From NCBI GenBank assembly GCA_965205925.1, contig OZ242183.1, positions 62,001 to 126,000 of the forward strand: 64,000 nucleotides of DNA. The letters run 5' to 3'. Each line of letters begins with the position of its first letter. The stretch's first letter is position 1. The notes under the pieces are model-generated. The model did no database searches and had not been told where the DNA came from. It saw only the letters and a list, made by a program, of their open reading frames with translations. Positions 8,606-17,336 of this stretch are shown piece by piece. The position numbers were made by a program, and so were the translations under genes. Origin of the DNA: CAYRJD01 sp965205925. Lineage in GTDB: Bacteria > Actinomycetota > Acidimicrobiia > Acidimicrobiales > Poriferisodalaceae.

Positions 8606-8621
8606 GACTTCGGACGAAGTC
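8606..8621. promoter_or_regulatory. Candidate operator palindrome upstream of the SDR/MaoC pair
   Basis: Perfect 7-bp arms GACTTCG and CGAAGTC separated by 2 bp, 46-61 bp upstream of the SDR start and about 140 bp upstream of the divergent VanW gene. Size and position suit a TetR-type fatty-acid regulator site. The regulator gene is not in the window. Confidence 0.4.
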
Positions 8622-8758
8622 TGGCAACACTTGTGACGTATCGCAATAAATCTGGCCGAAATAGCTGAAAATGCTCTCTCCTTAGCTAGCACATCGGCGG
8701 CCAACGTGCTGCGCTACCTGACAATAAGACCCGTTGACTGCCTTACTACACTGCACGA

Positions 8759-10771
8759 GTGAGCTTGCCACGGAAGCTTGCAGGTGTAGCACTAGCGGGA
8801 CTAATGCTGCTGGCGTTCGGCGTCAGTTGCACTTCCACGGATGAGTCGGACTCGAGTGAGAGAACGACTCAGGCTGCCTTGCTCGCAAAGATTGAACAGT
8901 TAAAAGAAGACCTTTCAACGGTCGAAGTTACTGTTTTTTTGCCAAACGAAATCGACGGTATCGATGGCTCCGCCAGCTTGACCTTGGCCGAACTGGGTGT
9001 GACTCTTGATATCAACTCGACCACCGAGGCCATAAGGGCAATACGGGAACAAAGCCTTACAGACAACACGGTAAGCGCGACTGGCACAGCCAGTGAAACG
9101 CAATGGCAGCCCCTTGAATCTGATCCGAGCGACGACCAACTCCGATTTAGTCTTGCCCCAGACACCGCCGAATCTTCTCTTAACGGCACTGAGTTATTGC
9201 GCACGCGCAGCAAACCAAGTGAAGTGATTGTCCAAAATGGTGCCCTGGCAGCACGGATAAACACAGAGTTTGTGTTTGTTGATTACGACGGTTTGCTTGC
9301 GACTGTTCTGCAAGCCGTAACAACCGATTCGAGCACCGCGCTAACCAACGGCATAGAAGTGACAGCGCCGGTGCTTGACCACCGCGTTTCTTCAAACCCC
9401 GATCTGTATCAGGTAACGATTGACACGGCTAACGCAAAATACGGCCGGCCGCCCGAACTCACATACAACGGCCGCACGCTCCAGCTTCCGCTGGAAACAG
9501 TGGCAACGTGGCTAGAGCTAGCCGATAGTGAAACCGGGCCAACAATCTCTGTGAACACCCAGTTGATCCAGCCCGCAGCAGAAGAGCTGTTTGGCACCAC
9601 TGCTGACACCGAACTTGCTGAGGCGGTTTTTGAGATTACGGCCAATAATCAGGTGAAAATAGTGGCCGAAAACGGGGCAGTCTTGTGCTGTGCCAGCGGG
9701 TCGGCAGCCGAAATTATGGCTGCTCTTGATGATGCCAACCATGGTGAGCCGCTGCGCCTCGCCTCACGGCCAGCAGTTTCGGCCGAACAGCTTGAGCACA
9801 TGCGGTCGCTTCAAATCGTTGAGCAGGTGAGCGAGTTCACCACTCACCATGGGTGCTGCCAAAACCGTGTAACCAACATTCAAAAGATGGCTGACCTTAT
9901 GAAAGGTGCCGTGATTGAGCCGGGCGATTCTCTCAGCATCAACGAGAGGGTTGGAAAACGAACCAGAGAAAAGGGTTTTCTGCCAGGCGGCTTTATCCAG
10001 CACGGCGTTTTGGCGCAAGACATCGGTGGCGGCGTGTCGCAGTTTGCAACCACAATGTTTAACGCAGCGTTTTTTGCTGGTTTAGAAATAGACGAGTACC
10101 AGATGCACTCGATTTATTTTTCGCGCTACCCCTACGGGCGTGAGGCAACGCTGTCGTTCCCCAAACCTGACCTGGTATTGCGCAACCAAACTCCCTACAG
10201 CGTGTTGGTGTGGAGCAGCTACACCGACACGTCTATAACCGTGAAGCTTTACTCAACCAAGCACATTGATGTGACTGCAGGTCGACCGGTGGTAACCAAA
10301 AGAGACCAATGCGCACGCGTTCGTACCACTAGGACTCGCACATATTCAGACGCCACCATCGAACCTGAAGAAGATTCCTTCTTTGCCACTTACCGACCGG
10401 AAGAGGGATACGACTGTGACGGCACGCCTTCTGATCCAGAAGCGGTGCTGTGTCCTGATCCCATAGCTGAGGGTGAAACTGATCGCACCGGCGAAGAAAC
10501 CAGCGAAGAAGGAGAGGTAGAAGAGGTAGAAGCCAGCATCGCGCCACCAACACAAGGAGGTGGGGGCGAAACCTCTACCACTGTTTGCGTACCGCGTTAT
10601 GTCGGAACTACTACTACTACCACCGATACCGATAACTCCACCGATACCTCCAGCAATACCACCACCGGTGCGACTGATCCGGAATCGACGACCTCAACAA
10701 GCGAAGCCACTCACCAAATCATCGATGAAGACACGGGTGAAGTCCTCCTTGAGACAAACGAGCCCGAATAA
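8759..10771 (+). CDS. VanW-domain lipoprotein with peptidoglycan-binding-like N-terminal region
   Basis: 670-aa surface lipoprotein. Signal peptide ends in FGVSC with the lipid cysteine at 24. Residues about 60-340 resemble the repeated YoaR-like domain that precedes VanW. The VanW domain spans about 358-500: NRVTNIQKMADLMKG, then GDSLSINERVGKRTREKGFLPGG and DIGGGVSQFATTMFNAAFFAG. The last 100 residues are acidic, then Thr/Ser-rich with low complexity, and include in-frame 12-bp repeats. The role is probably in the cell envelope, precise function unknown. GTG start at 8759. The stop lies 10 bp before the FAD-reductase start, so the two may be co-transcribed. Confidence 0.85.
   Translation: MSLPRKLAGVALAGLMLLAFGVSCTSTDESDSSERTTQAALLAKIEQLKEDLSTVEVTVFLPNEIDGIDGSASLTLAELGVTLDINSTTEAIRAIREQSLTDNTVSATGTASETQWQPLESDPSDDQLRFSLAPDTAESSLNGTELLRTRSKPSEVIVQNGALAARINTEFVFVDYDGLLATVLQAVTTDSSTALTNGIEVTAPVLDHRVSSNPDLYQVTIDTANAKYGRPPELTYNGRTLQLPLETVATWLELADSETGPTISVNTQLIQPAAEELFGTTADTELAEAVFEITANNQVKIVAENGAVLCCASGSAAEIMAALDDANHGEPLRLASRPAVSAEQLEHMRSLQIVEQVSEFTTHHGCCQNRVTNIQKMADLMKGAVIEPGDSLSINERVGKRTREKGFLPGGFIQHGVLAQDIGGGVSQFATTMFNAAFFAGLEIDEYQMHSIYFSRYPYGREATLSFPKPDLVLRNQTPYSVLVWSSYTDTSITVKLYSTKHIDVTAGRPVVTKRDQCARVRTTRTRTYSDATIEPEEDSFFATYRPEEGYDCDGTPSDPEAVLCPDPIAEGETDRTGEETSEEGEVEEVEASIAPPTQGGGGETSTTVCVPRYVGTTTTTTDTDNSTDTSSNTTTGATDPESTTSTSEATHQIIDEDTGEVLLETNEPE
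10631..10666 (+). repeat. 12-bp tandem repeat inside the VanW gene
   Basis: Three 12-bp units (GATAACTCCACC, GATACCTCCAGC, AATACCACCACC) encode part of the Asp/Asn-Ser-Thr tail. The array ends in ACCACCGGTG, the same border seen after other copies (17471, 19085, 54391). Confidence 0.8.
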
Positions 10772-10781
10772 CTTTCACCGA

Positions 10782-12032
10782 GTGAAGCCTTCAGGCCAGA
10801 TACAAGATGCGGTGCCTGATACCGAAGTTGACGTCCTAGTCATTGGAGCCGGGCCAGCAGGGTGCGCGGCTGCGATAACGGCCAACCGTGCAGGGCTTGA
10901 AGTATTGGTAGTGGATAAGGCTGAGTTTCCGCGCGACAAGACCTGCGGAGATGGCCTCACGTCAATGGCATTGAAAGAGCTAGCTGACTTGGGAGTAAAC
11001 GTGGGTGAATGCGGCTCTGTGGCAAAACCGCGCCACGCGACGCTGCGCTCACCGTCGGGCTGGGTAACAAAGCTGTCTTTGCAAGAGTCACCAGAACCGG
11101 TAGCCATTGCCACCAGAAACGAGTTTGACTTTGCCCTCACGCAAGCGGTGCGATCAGCCGGAATCACCTTTCTGGAAGGTGTTGGCGTAGATGAGATAGC
11201 ACTAGATGATCACGGCTGCGTGGTGCGTTTGACCGACTCTGCAAGCTCTCCCACGCAGAACATACGTGAGCGTCATGTTCCTACGCGCACCACACGTGCG
11301 CGTCATGTAATAGCCGCCGACGGGATCTATTCAAAAGTGCGCAGGTTGCTCAACCTTGGCCACAACAACTATCTGGGAGAGTGGCACGCAGCGCGGCAGT
11401 ATCGGCGAGTGCAAACCACAGGCAGCGGTGAGCAAGATCTTTGGGTTTGGTTTGAGCCAGACATTTTGCCCGGCTACGTGTGGTCGTTTCCTTTAGCCGA
11501 CGGCATCGTGAACTTCGGCTTCTGTGCTCTGCGCGCATCAAAAGGTGGCCACAAGAAAACGGGGCGCGACATGGCTGAGATCTGGCGCAGCTTGACTACC
11601 CGAGCGCACATCGCCGAAGTTTTGGGACATACCGAACCCTTCGGCGCGCAGCGCGCCTGGCCTATTCCCTCACGAGGTGTTGGTGAAATGCCGTTGGCGC
11701 ATGGTCCGGTGTTGTTTTGTGGGGATGCCGCTGCGTTGGCAGATCCCCTGACCGGAGAGGGCATCGGCCAAGCTCTGTTGACCGGACGTTTAGCAGCAGA
11801 AGCGATTGCTACGGGAACGAGCTACGAACGCTCTGTCAAGCAAGCCATCGGCGCCGACAATCGGTTTTCGCGCTTGCTTAGCTCAGCGCTAAGCAGACCA
11901 GCCATAACCAACCTGACAGTGCGCCTGGTGGATTCGAACGAGTGGTCACGACGCAACTTCGGTCGCTGGCTGTTTGAGGTCTATCCCAGGGCGCTGATCG
12001 CTACGCCCAAACGTTGGAGGTTTAGCCACTAG
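10782..12032 (+). CDS. Geranylgeranyl-reductase family FAD oxidoreductase (MenJ-like)
   Basis: 416-aa FAD enzyme that probably saturates isoprenoid chains. Rossmann motif VIGAGPAGCAAA near residue 20, FPRDKTCGDGLT (family marker), LPGYVWSFPLADG and the second FAD motif FCGDAAALADPLTGEG are all present. The pattern matches mycobacterial MenJ, which reduces one prenyl unit of menaquinone; archaeal-type lipid saturation is the alternative. The frame is open far upstream, but that part overlaps the VanW coding region and is Pro-rich noise, so GTG 10782 (or GTG 10812) is taken as start. Confidence 0.85.
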   Translation: MKPSGQIQDAVPDTEVDVLVIGAGPAGCAAAITANRAGLEVLVVDKAEFPRDKTCGDGLTSMALKELADLGVNVGECGSVAKPRHATLRSPSGWVTKLSLQESPEPVAIATRNEFDFALTQAVRSAGITFLEGVGVDEIALDDHGCVVRLTDSASSPTQNIRERHVPTRTTRARHVIAADGIYSKVRRLLNLGHNNYLGEWHAARQYRRVQTTGSGEQDLWVWFEPDILPGYVWSFPLADGIVNFGFCALRASKGGHKKTGRDMAEIWRSLTTRAHIAEVLGHTEPFGAQRAWPIPSRGVGEMPLAHGPVLFCGDAAALADPLTGEGIGQALLTGRLAAEAIATGTSYERSVKQAIGADNRFSRLLSSALSRPAITNLTVRLVDSNEWSRRNFGRWLFEVYPRALIATPKRWRFSH

Positions 12033-12120
12033 CTGGACAGACATAGCGGCAGGCTGGCAAACTAAGCGCCGCATTATGCGAAGAGGCACCTTAGCGACAA
12101 AGTTATGAACCAATAAAGCT

Positions 12121-12209
12121 ATGAACCCAGTAAAGCTATGAACCCAGTAAAGCTATGAACCCAGTAAAGCTATGAACCCAGTAAAGCTATGAACCCAGTA
12201 AAGCTATGA
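12121..12209 (+). repeat. Five 17-bp repeats forming chained mini-ORFs that end on the coaA start
   Basis: Five perfect copies of ATGAACCCAGTAAAGCT begin at 12121, 12138, 12155, 12172 and 12189, preceded by a degenerate copy at 12105. Each ATG opens a six-codon frame (MNPVKL) whose TGA overlaps the next ATG as ATGA. The fifth stop overlaps the coaA ATG at 12206. No copy has a good Shine-Dalgarno sequence. The arrangement suggests stop-start (termination-reinitiation) coupling into coaA. Confidence 0.85.
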
Positions 12210-13168
12210 GCATGGTCGAACAAGACGCTGATGATCCTCAACAACACCCGGCTGCGGTTCACAGTCAGCGCTTTAGCCAAAGCGAGTGGGCACGGCTTAG
12301 CAATTCGGCACCTCTGCCGATCAACGAAGAGGAACTAGGTCGCTTAGCAGGCTTGGTAGAGCGAATCAGCCTGGAAGCCGCTCGTGACATCTACCTGCCT
12401 TTGTCGCGGCTGTTAAACCTGCGAGTCGCAGCCTTGTGTCGTTTACAGCTTGATACTGCCGATTTCTTAAACAGACCGCCACCGCGTCGGCCTTTTCTTA
12501 TTGGCATCGGCGGCAGCGTTTCCGCCGGAAAAAGTACCACCGCTCGCATTCTGCAAAAAGTACTGGCCGCCTGGCCTGAACATCCGCGCGTTGATCTCGT
12601 AACTACCGACGGCTTTTTGCACTCCAACGCCGAGCTGAATAGGCGCGGGATCATGGGTCGTAAGGGATTCCCGGAGTCTTATCGCAAGGGTGCCCTGGTG
12701 GACTTTTTGAACGCCGTCTACAGCGGTACCAAGCAGGTAGATGCTCCTCTGTATTCGCACGTTCATTACGACGTCACTGACGATGTGCAACCCGTTCGCC
12801 AGCCCGACATATTGATTGTGGAAGGGTTGAACGTGCTTCAAACGGGCCCGCCTGCTAACACGCCGTTCGTGTCTGACTATTTTGACTTCACGATTTATGT
12901 TGACGCCGACTCAAGAGACCTTGAGAAGTGGTTTATCGAGCGATTTCAACAGTTGCGTCAGACGGCGTTCTTAAATCCGGATTCTTACTTTTCACAGTTT
13001 GCGCATCTGTCTTCTGAAGCTGCGGTGGCGATTGCTAGCACTATCTGGCGATCAATCAACCTCATAAACCTGAGTGAAAACATTCTCCCCACGAAGGTGC
13101 GGGCCGATCTGGTGTTGGCTAAGGGCTCCAACCACGAAATCAACTACGTGGAATTGCGTTACCAATAA
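12206..13168 (+). CDS. coaA: Type I pantothenate kinase CoaA
   Basis: 320-aa kinase that phosphorylates pantothenate in the first committed step of coenzyme A synthesis. P-loop GGSVSAGKST at 102-111, followed by VDLVTTDGFLHSN, GRKGFPESYRKGALVDFLN, the HVHYDVTDD region and DILIVEGLNVLQTG, all typical of bacterial CoaA. Full length. The ATG at 12206 overlaps the stop of the last of five upstream mini-ORFs. A supply of CoA suits the heavy acyl-CoA metabolism nearby. A HIT-family gene starts 2 bp after its stop. Confidence 0.95.
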   Translation: MSMVEQDADDPQQHPAAVHSQRFSQSEWARLSNSAPLPINEEELGRLAGLVERISLEAARDIYLPLSRLLNLRVAALCRLQLDTADFLNRPPPRRPFLIGIGGSVSAGKSTTARILQKVLAAWPEHPRVDLVTTDGFLHSNAELNRRGIMGRKGFPESYRKGALVDFLNAVYSGTKQVDAPLYSHVHYDVTDDVQPVRQPDILIVEGLNVLQTGPPANTPFVSDYFDFTIYVDADSRDLEKWFIERFQQLRQTAFLNPDSYFSQFAHLSSEAAVAIASTIWRSINLINLSENILPTKVRADLVLAKGSNHEINYVELRYQ

Positions 13169-13170
13169 CG

Positions 13171-13581
13171 GTGAGATCTTGCACATTTTGTGCCATAGCT
13201 GCAGGTGAAGCTGCATCGCTACGGGTATATGAAGACGAACACAGTGTGGCGTTTATGGATCGGCTGCCGATGACGCCCGGCCACTGTCTGGTGATCCCCC
13301 GCCGCCACGTAACCGATATCTGGGAACTAACGGACGAAGACGCAGCACACGTATTGCAGGCGTGCCGCAGGGTTGCTCATCTCGTGCGTGATCGGTTAGA
13401 GCCGCTCGGTGTGAACCTGGTTAACAACAACGGTGCCGCTGCTGATCAGACTCAGTTTCACTATCACATGCATGTCATTCCTCGCTACGGACAAGACCGC
13501 TTATTGCACCCATGGGAACGCACGTTCGCCGCACCTGGCGAGATAGAGGCTTCTCATAGTCGTTTAACTGGCGCCAACTAA
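13171..13581 (+). CDS. HIT-family nucleotide hydrolase/transferase
   Basis: 136-aa histidine-triad protein. The triad is H97-Y-H99-M-H101 followed by VIPR. C4 and C7 in the N-terminal CTFCAI are the first half of a possible zinc site. LVNNNGAAADQTQFH is the usual family approach to the triad. It should hydrolyse the phosphoramidate or phosphate bond of an AMP conjugate; the actual substrate is not known. GTG start at 13171, 2 bp after the coaA stop, so the two form an operon. Confidence 0.9.
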   Translation: MRSCTFCAIAAGEAASLRVYEDEHSVAFMDRLPMTPGHCLVIPRRHVTDIWELTDEDAAHVLQACRRVAHLVRDRLEPLGVNLVNNNGAAADQTQFHYHMHVIPRYGQDRLLHPWERTFAAPGEIEASHSRLTGAN

Positions 13582-13677
13582 TGTCGCACGTGCCAGCCAC
13601 ACTGCTAACCAACAAATATCTATAACAGGCAAGTATCTATTTATCTATTTACTTACCTATTTAAGGAAATACCAGCT

Positions 13678-14481
13678 ATGAGCAATACAGACCACTACGC
13701 AGCCTTTTCAGCGCTAACGATTACCGGCCCTGACGAAGACGGGGTCTTAGATATTTGCATTGACACGCCTGGCAAGTTGAACTCGGTTGATGCTTCTAAG
13801 CATCTGGCGTTGGCCGATGTTTGGCGTGCCGTAGATACCGACCCTGACACTCGCACGGTGGTGATCCACGGCGCCAATGGCACGTTTTCTGCCGGCGGTG
13901 ATATGGGGATGATCGAGCAAATAATGGACGACTTTGAGTTTCGCTCCAACGCCTTTCGTGAGGCACGCGACATCGTCTACAACATGATCAACTGCTCCAA
14001 GATCATCATCTCAGCCATCGAAGGGGTGGCCGTGGGAGCAGGCCTCGCAGCAGCTTTTATGTCTGACATCTCAATTGCAGGGCGCAACGCTCGCATAATC
14101 GACGGCCATACGAAGCTGGGCGTGGCAGCTGGTGACCATGCAGCGATCATCTGGCCGTTGCTGTGCGGCATGGCTAAGTCCAAGTACTACCTATTGACAT
14201 GTGAGTCGATCACTGGCGAACAAGCCGACGCCATGGGCTTGGTAAGCAAGGCAGTTGACGACGACAAGGTGTTAGACGAGGCCTACGCGATAGCTCGCCA
14301 ACTAGCGCAGGGCAGCCAAAGCGCTCTTCGCTGGACAAAATACAGTCTGAACAACTGGCTGCGATCAGCTGGTCCAGCGTTTGACACTTCTGCCGCACTA
14401 GAAATGCTGGGCTTCACCGGACCTGACGTGCGAGAGGGCCACTCAGCTATTACCGAAAAAAGGCCACCAAACTTCGCATGA
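13678..14481 (+). CDS. Enoyl-CoA hydratase family protein
   Basis: 267-aa crotonase-fold protein. GPDEDGVLDICIDTPGKLNSVD is the N-terminal strand pair. TVVIHGANGTFSAGGDMGM forms the first oxyanion loop, and IISAIEGVAVGAGLAAAFMSDISIA the second. KLGVAAGDHAAIIWPLLCG shows D/H in place of the usual glutamate region, so hydratase activity is not certain. The start ATG has AAGGAAA ten bases upstream. Its stop overlaps the next gene as ATGA, so it is tightly coupled to a CoA-transferase. Confidence 0.85.
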   Translation: MSNTDHYAAFSALTITGPDEDGVLDICIDTPGKLNSVDASKHLALADVWRAVDTDPDTRTVVIHGANGTFSAGGDMGMIEQIMDDFEFRSNAFREARDIVYNMINCSKIIISAIEGVAVGAGLAAAFMSDISIAGRNARIIDGHTKLGVAAGDHAAIIWPLLCGMAKSKYYLLTCESITGEQADAMGLVSKAVDDDKVLDEAYAIARQLAQGSQSALRWTKYSLNNWLRSAGPAFDTSAALEMLGFTGPDVREGHSAITEKRPPNFA

Positions 14482-15749
14482 ATAACCCCAACATCTCCGA
14501 CGACTCTCAAGAACACCTCACCGCACACGAGAACGCCGCGCCGATGGCTGTGAGCGCCACCGGTCCTTTGGCAGGTGTACGAATAATCGACTGCACTCAC
14601 GCCTTGGCTGGCCCATGGTCAACGATGATGCTGGCCGACTTAGGAGCGGACGTAATAAAGATCGAATCGCCTAAGGGGGACATGACTCGTGATGCGGGTC
14701 CGTACACCCTGGAAGACACCGAGCGCGCTTACGGTGGTGGTTTTTCCAACTACAACCGCAACAAGCGCGGCATTGTGCTGGATCTAACTACCAGCTATGG
14801 GGTTGAGAAGTTTCTTGGGCTAGTCGACACGGCTGATGCGTTGATTGAAAACATGCGTGCCGGTGTGATGGATGGCCTGGGTGTGGGCTGGGAGGTGTTG
14901 CACGAGCGAAACCCACGTCTTGTCTATGGCGCTATTCGCGGCTTTGGCGATCCCCGGTCAGGCGAAAGCCCTTATGTGGATTGGCCCGCTTATGACGTGG
15001 TGGCACAGGCAATGAGCGGATTGGTTGCCACTAACGGCAGTGGACCGGACGACAAACACATCGTGGGACCGTTTATTGGCGATATGTACCCAGGCACGCT
15101 CGGAGCTATGGGTGTGTTAGCGGCCTTATTTCATGCTCAGCGAACCGGTGAAGGTCAGTTTGTAGACGTTGCAATGGTGGACGCAGTGATGGCATTTTCT
15201 GAGGTCGGGGTAACGCGCTATACCACCGCAGGTAGACGTGAGACGCCACCCAGCGGTAACCGCAATCGGTTTGTGGTGCCGTTTGACGTGTTCAAGACCA
15301 CTGATGGATTGGTAGCGATCGCGGCGCCTTCGGATAATCACTGGCGTGAGCTTGCGATGATTATCGGCAAGCCGCAATGGGCTACTGCTGATGAAACGGC
15401 TACCGCTATTGCGCGTTACAAAAATCGCGAACCGATCGACGAGGCTTTGACGCAATGGGCGAGAAGCCGAACCAAGGCAGATGTGATGGAAGCCCTCGGC
15501 GGAAAAGTGCCTTGTGGCCCGGTGAATGAGCCTGGTGATCTGTTTGATGATCCACATGTAGCGGCACGTGAGATGTTGATTGCGGTAGAGCAACCCGTTG
15601 GTAGGCCGATAGTTCAGATCGCACCGCCGATACGCATGAGTGCAACGCCGCCAGGGATCTATCGGCGTGCGCCACGGTTGGGAGAACACACCGATGAGGT
15701 GCTGTCTGAGGCTGACGAACTTCGGTCAAAAAATAACATCAGCGACTAG
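14478..15749 (+). CDS. CaiB/BaiF family type III CoA-transferase
   Basis: 423-aa CoA-transferase. Family features: GPLAGVRIIDCTHALAGPWSTMMLADLGADVIKIESPKGD at residues about 30-70, then FSNYNRNKRGIVLDL and the catalytic Asp region PFIGDMYPGTLGAMGVLAALFHAQRTGEGQFVDVAMVDAV. Moves CoA between carboxylic acids, or acts as an alpha-methylacyl-CoA racemase; these cannot be told apart here. Overlaps the hydratase gene by 4 bp (ATGA), so the two proteins probably act on the same pathway. Confidence 0.88.
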   Translation: MNNPNISDDSQEHLTAHENAAPMAVSATGPLAGVRIIDCTHALAGPWSTMMLADLGADVIKIESPKGDMTRDAGPYTLEDTERAYGGGFSNYNRNKRGIVLDLTTSYGVEKFLGLVDTADALIENMRAGVMDGLGVGWEVLHERNPRLVYGAIRGFGDPRSGESPYVDWPAYDVVAQAMSGLVATNGSGPDDKHIVGPFIGDMYPGTLGAMGVLAALFHAQRTGEGQFVDVAMVDAVMAFSEVGVTRYTTAGRRETPPSGNRNRFVVPFDVFKTTDGLVAIAAPSDNHWRELAMIIGKPQWATADETATAIARYKNREPIDEALTQWARSRTKADVMEALGGKVPCGPVNEPGDLFDDPHVAAREMLIAVEQPVGRPIVQIAPPIRMSATPPGIYRRAPRLGEHTDEVLSEADELRSKNNISD

Positions 15750-15807
15750 CAACAAAAGTCCAGCCGAGTTCTAGCGTGGACCGTCTAGATCGAATTGACG
15801 AACGCAT

Positions 15808-15852
15808 GCGGGTAGTTGAGATCGGTGTATCAAGTATGCAGGTTCAACCCGC
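15808..15852 (+). other. Possible stem-loop before the metAP gene
   Basis: Arms GCGGGT (15808-15813) and ACCCGC (15847-15852), extended inward by TGA/TCA with a bulge, enclosing a loop of about 25 nt. It lies between the CoA-transferase stop and the aminopeptidase start and could be a weak terminator or leader structure. No T-run follows. Confidence 0.3.
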
Positions 15853-15905
15853 CGGATAATTTCGCTAGCTTGCCGTTAACTTGCCAGCGATAGCGTTACA
15901 AAGCA

Positions 15906-16964
15906 ATGCCAAAGCGCAAAAGACGTCGCCCGGCTAACCGAACTCGACGAACACGTCAAGAGAATCTCAATCCGGTTCGTCCGGGTCAGGTTTCTCCAAA
16001 ACGCAGCGTGCCCCACGGCATAGCCACACCGGAATACGCCGAAACGGGACAGCCGTTGACCATGTCTGAGTCGTCGCTACGGAAAAGCCCGGTTGCGATA
16101 GAAGCCATGCGTGAAGCCGGTCGTGCTGCTCGGCGAGTGCTAGCCGGAGTAGCCGCGGAGATAGCTCCTGGTGTCACCAGCGACCATCTTGATGAGGTGT
16201 GCCACCAGCTCTGCCTGGCTGAGGGTGGCTATCCCAGTCCGCTCAACTACAGGGGCTACCCAAAGTCACTGTGCACCTCGGTCAACGAAATCATCTGTCA
16301 TGGCATCCCTGACAGTCGTCCGCTTGTCGACGGTGACATTGTCAACTGTGACGTAACAATCTTTATTGGCGGCGTCCACGGCGATCATTCCGAGACTTTC
16401 TTAGTGGGTGAAGTGGACGAGGAATCGCAGCGTCTGGTGCAGGTAACTCGCGAAGCCATGTACCACGGCATTTCCAAGGTGCGACCCGGGGTAGCGATAT
16501 ACGAAATCGGTAGGGCTATTCAGTCACACGCCGAAGCAGCCGGCTTTGGTGTGGTGCGTGAGTTCATCGGGCACGGCATCGGAGCGGTGTTTCACCAGCC
16601 GCCTAACGTGCCGCACTATTACGACCCGGCGTCAACTTTCGTACTAGAAGAATCGATGACGTTCACGGTGGAACCGATGATCACCATAGGACGGCCGGAT
16701 GCTTTTATGTGGCCAGATCAATGGACCGCGGCAACCGTGGACGGCAGCCGCACCGCTCAGTTTGAGCACACCGTATTGGTTACCTCCGAAGGTGTGGAAT
16801 TGCTAACGGTGCGCGACGAAGATCCGCAGCCGTTCCTAACGTCAAACGAGCAGGCTGGCCGTAGTGGGCTAACCAACCAGCAACTAACGCCGCAAGCCTG
16901 GCCTGCGCAGCTACCTACGACCGCCGAACTAAAGAAGACAACGGCGGGCTCCACGCGACGGTGA
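15906..16964 (+). CDS. map: Methionine aminopeptidase type I with basic N-terminal extension
   Basis: 352-aa cytosolic enzyme that removes initiator methionine. The pita-bread core carries the dimetal ligands: D in NCDVTIFIGG, D in GVHGDHSETF, H in FIGHGIGAVFHQPP, and E residues in FTVEPMIT and FEHTVLVT. Longer than the usual 250-285 aa because of a very basic start (KRKRRRPANRTRRTRQ) and an Ala/Thr-rich tail. The basic stretch may tether it to ribosomes; actinobacterial MapB-type enzymes also have an N-terminal extension. Its stop overlaps the next gene as GTGA. Confidence 0.9.
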   Translation: MPKRKRRRPANRTRRTRQENLNPVRPGQVSPKRSVPHGIATPEYAETGQPLTMSESSLRKSPVAIEAMREAGRAARRVLAGVAAEIAPGVTSDHLDEVCHQLCLAEGGYPSPLNYRGYPKSLCTSVNEIICHGIPDSRPLVDGDIVNCDVTIFIGGVHGDHSETFLVGEVDEESQRLVQVTREAMYHGISKVRPGVAIYEIGRAIQSHAEAAGFGVVREFIGHGIGAVFHQPPNVPHYYDPASTFVLEESMTFTVEPMITIGRPDAFMWPDQWTAATVDGSRTAQFEHTVLVTSEGVELLTVRDEDPQPFLTSNEQAGRSGLTNQQLTPQAWPAQLPTTAELKKTTAGSTRR

Positions 16965-17320
16965 CAAGCTCACAGAATCGGTTGCGACACGAGCTAGCAG
17001 CTGTTGGAAAAATTGTTGCGGTATTGCTCGCAATCGGTGTTGGGGTTAGCGGTTGCGGCGCCTCAGCAGATTCAGACATCTTGCCTACCACTCGCCCGGT
17101 GCTCACCACTCTGCGACCCGACCTAACCACGACAACAACCGCTCCCATCGTTCAGCGGCGCGTGTATGTAGTTCAGCCAGGCGACACTCTGCTAAAGATC
17201 GCTACAGGCTTTGACGTCAGCGTAGGAGATTTGATGTCTGAAAACGGTAAAGAAAACACCGTTTTGCGCATCGGTGAGCAGCTGATCATCCCACCGGTTG
17301 CCGAACCCACCGGCGAGTAA
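16961..17320 (+). CDS. LysM-domain lipoprotein (first of two)
   Basis: 119-aa predicted lipoprotein. A hydrophobic segment ends in GVSGC, a lipobox, and a Thr-rich spacer leads to a single LysM domain (RRVYVVQPGDTLLKIATGF, then GEQLIIPP) that should bind peptidoglycan N-acetylglucosamine. GTG start overlaps the stop of the aminopeptidase gene by 4 bp. The next gene encodes a similar lipoprotein, so the pair probably arose by duplication. Confidence 0.85.
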   Translation: MTSSQNRLRHELAAVGKIVAVLLAIGVGVSGCGASADSDILPTTRPVLTTLRPDLTTTTTAPIVQRRVYVVQPGDTLLKIATGFDVSVGDLMSENGKENTVLRIGEQLIIPPVAEPTGE

Positions 17321-17336
17321 TCGGCCAGCGTGCGGC

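Noticed and set aside
10560..10781. Open frame upstream of the FAD reductase that would add 74 residues
   Set aside because: It overlaps the VanW gene in another frame and is a Pro/Ile-rich shadow of the repeat region; the family N-terminus begins after GTG 10782.
12105..12209. CRISPR-like direct repeats upstream of coaA
   Set aside because: The units are directly adjacent with no spacers, and no cas gene is present.
15838..15853. tRNA-like GGTTCAACC segment
   Set aside because: No cloverleaf with acceptor, D and anticodon stems could be built around it; it is part of a simple hairpin.
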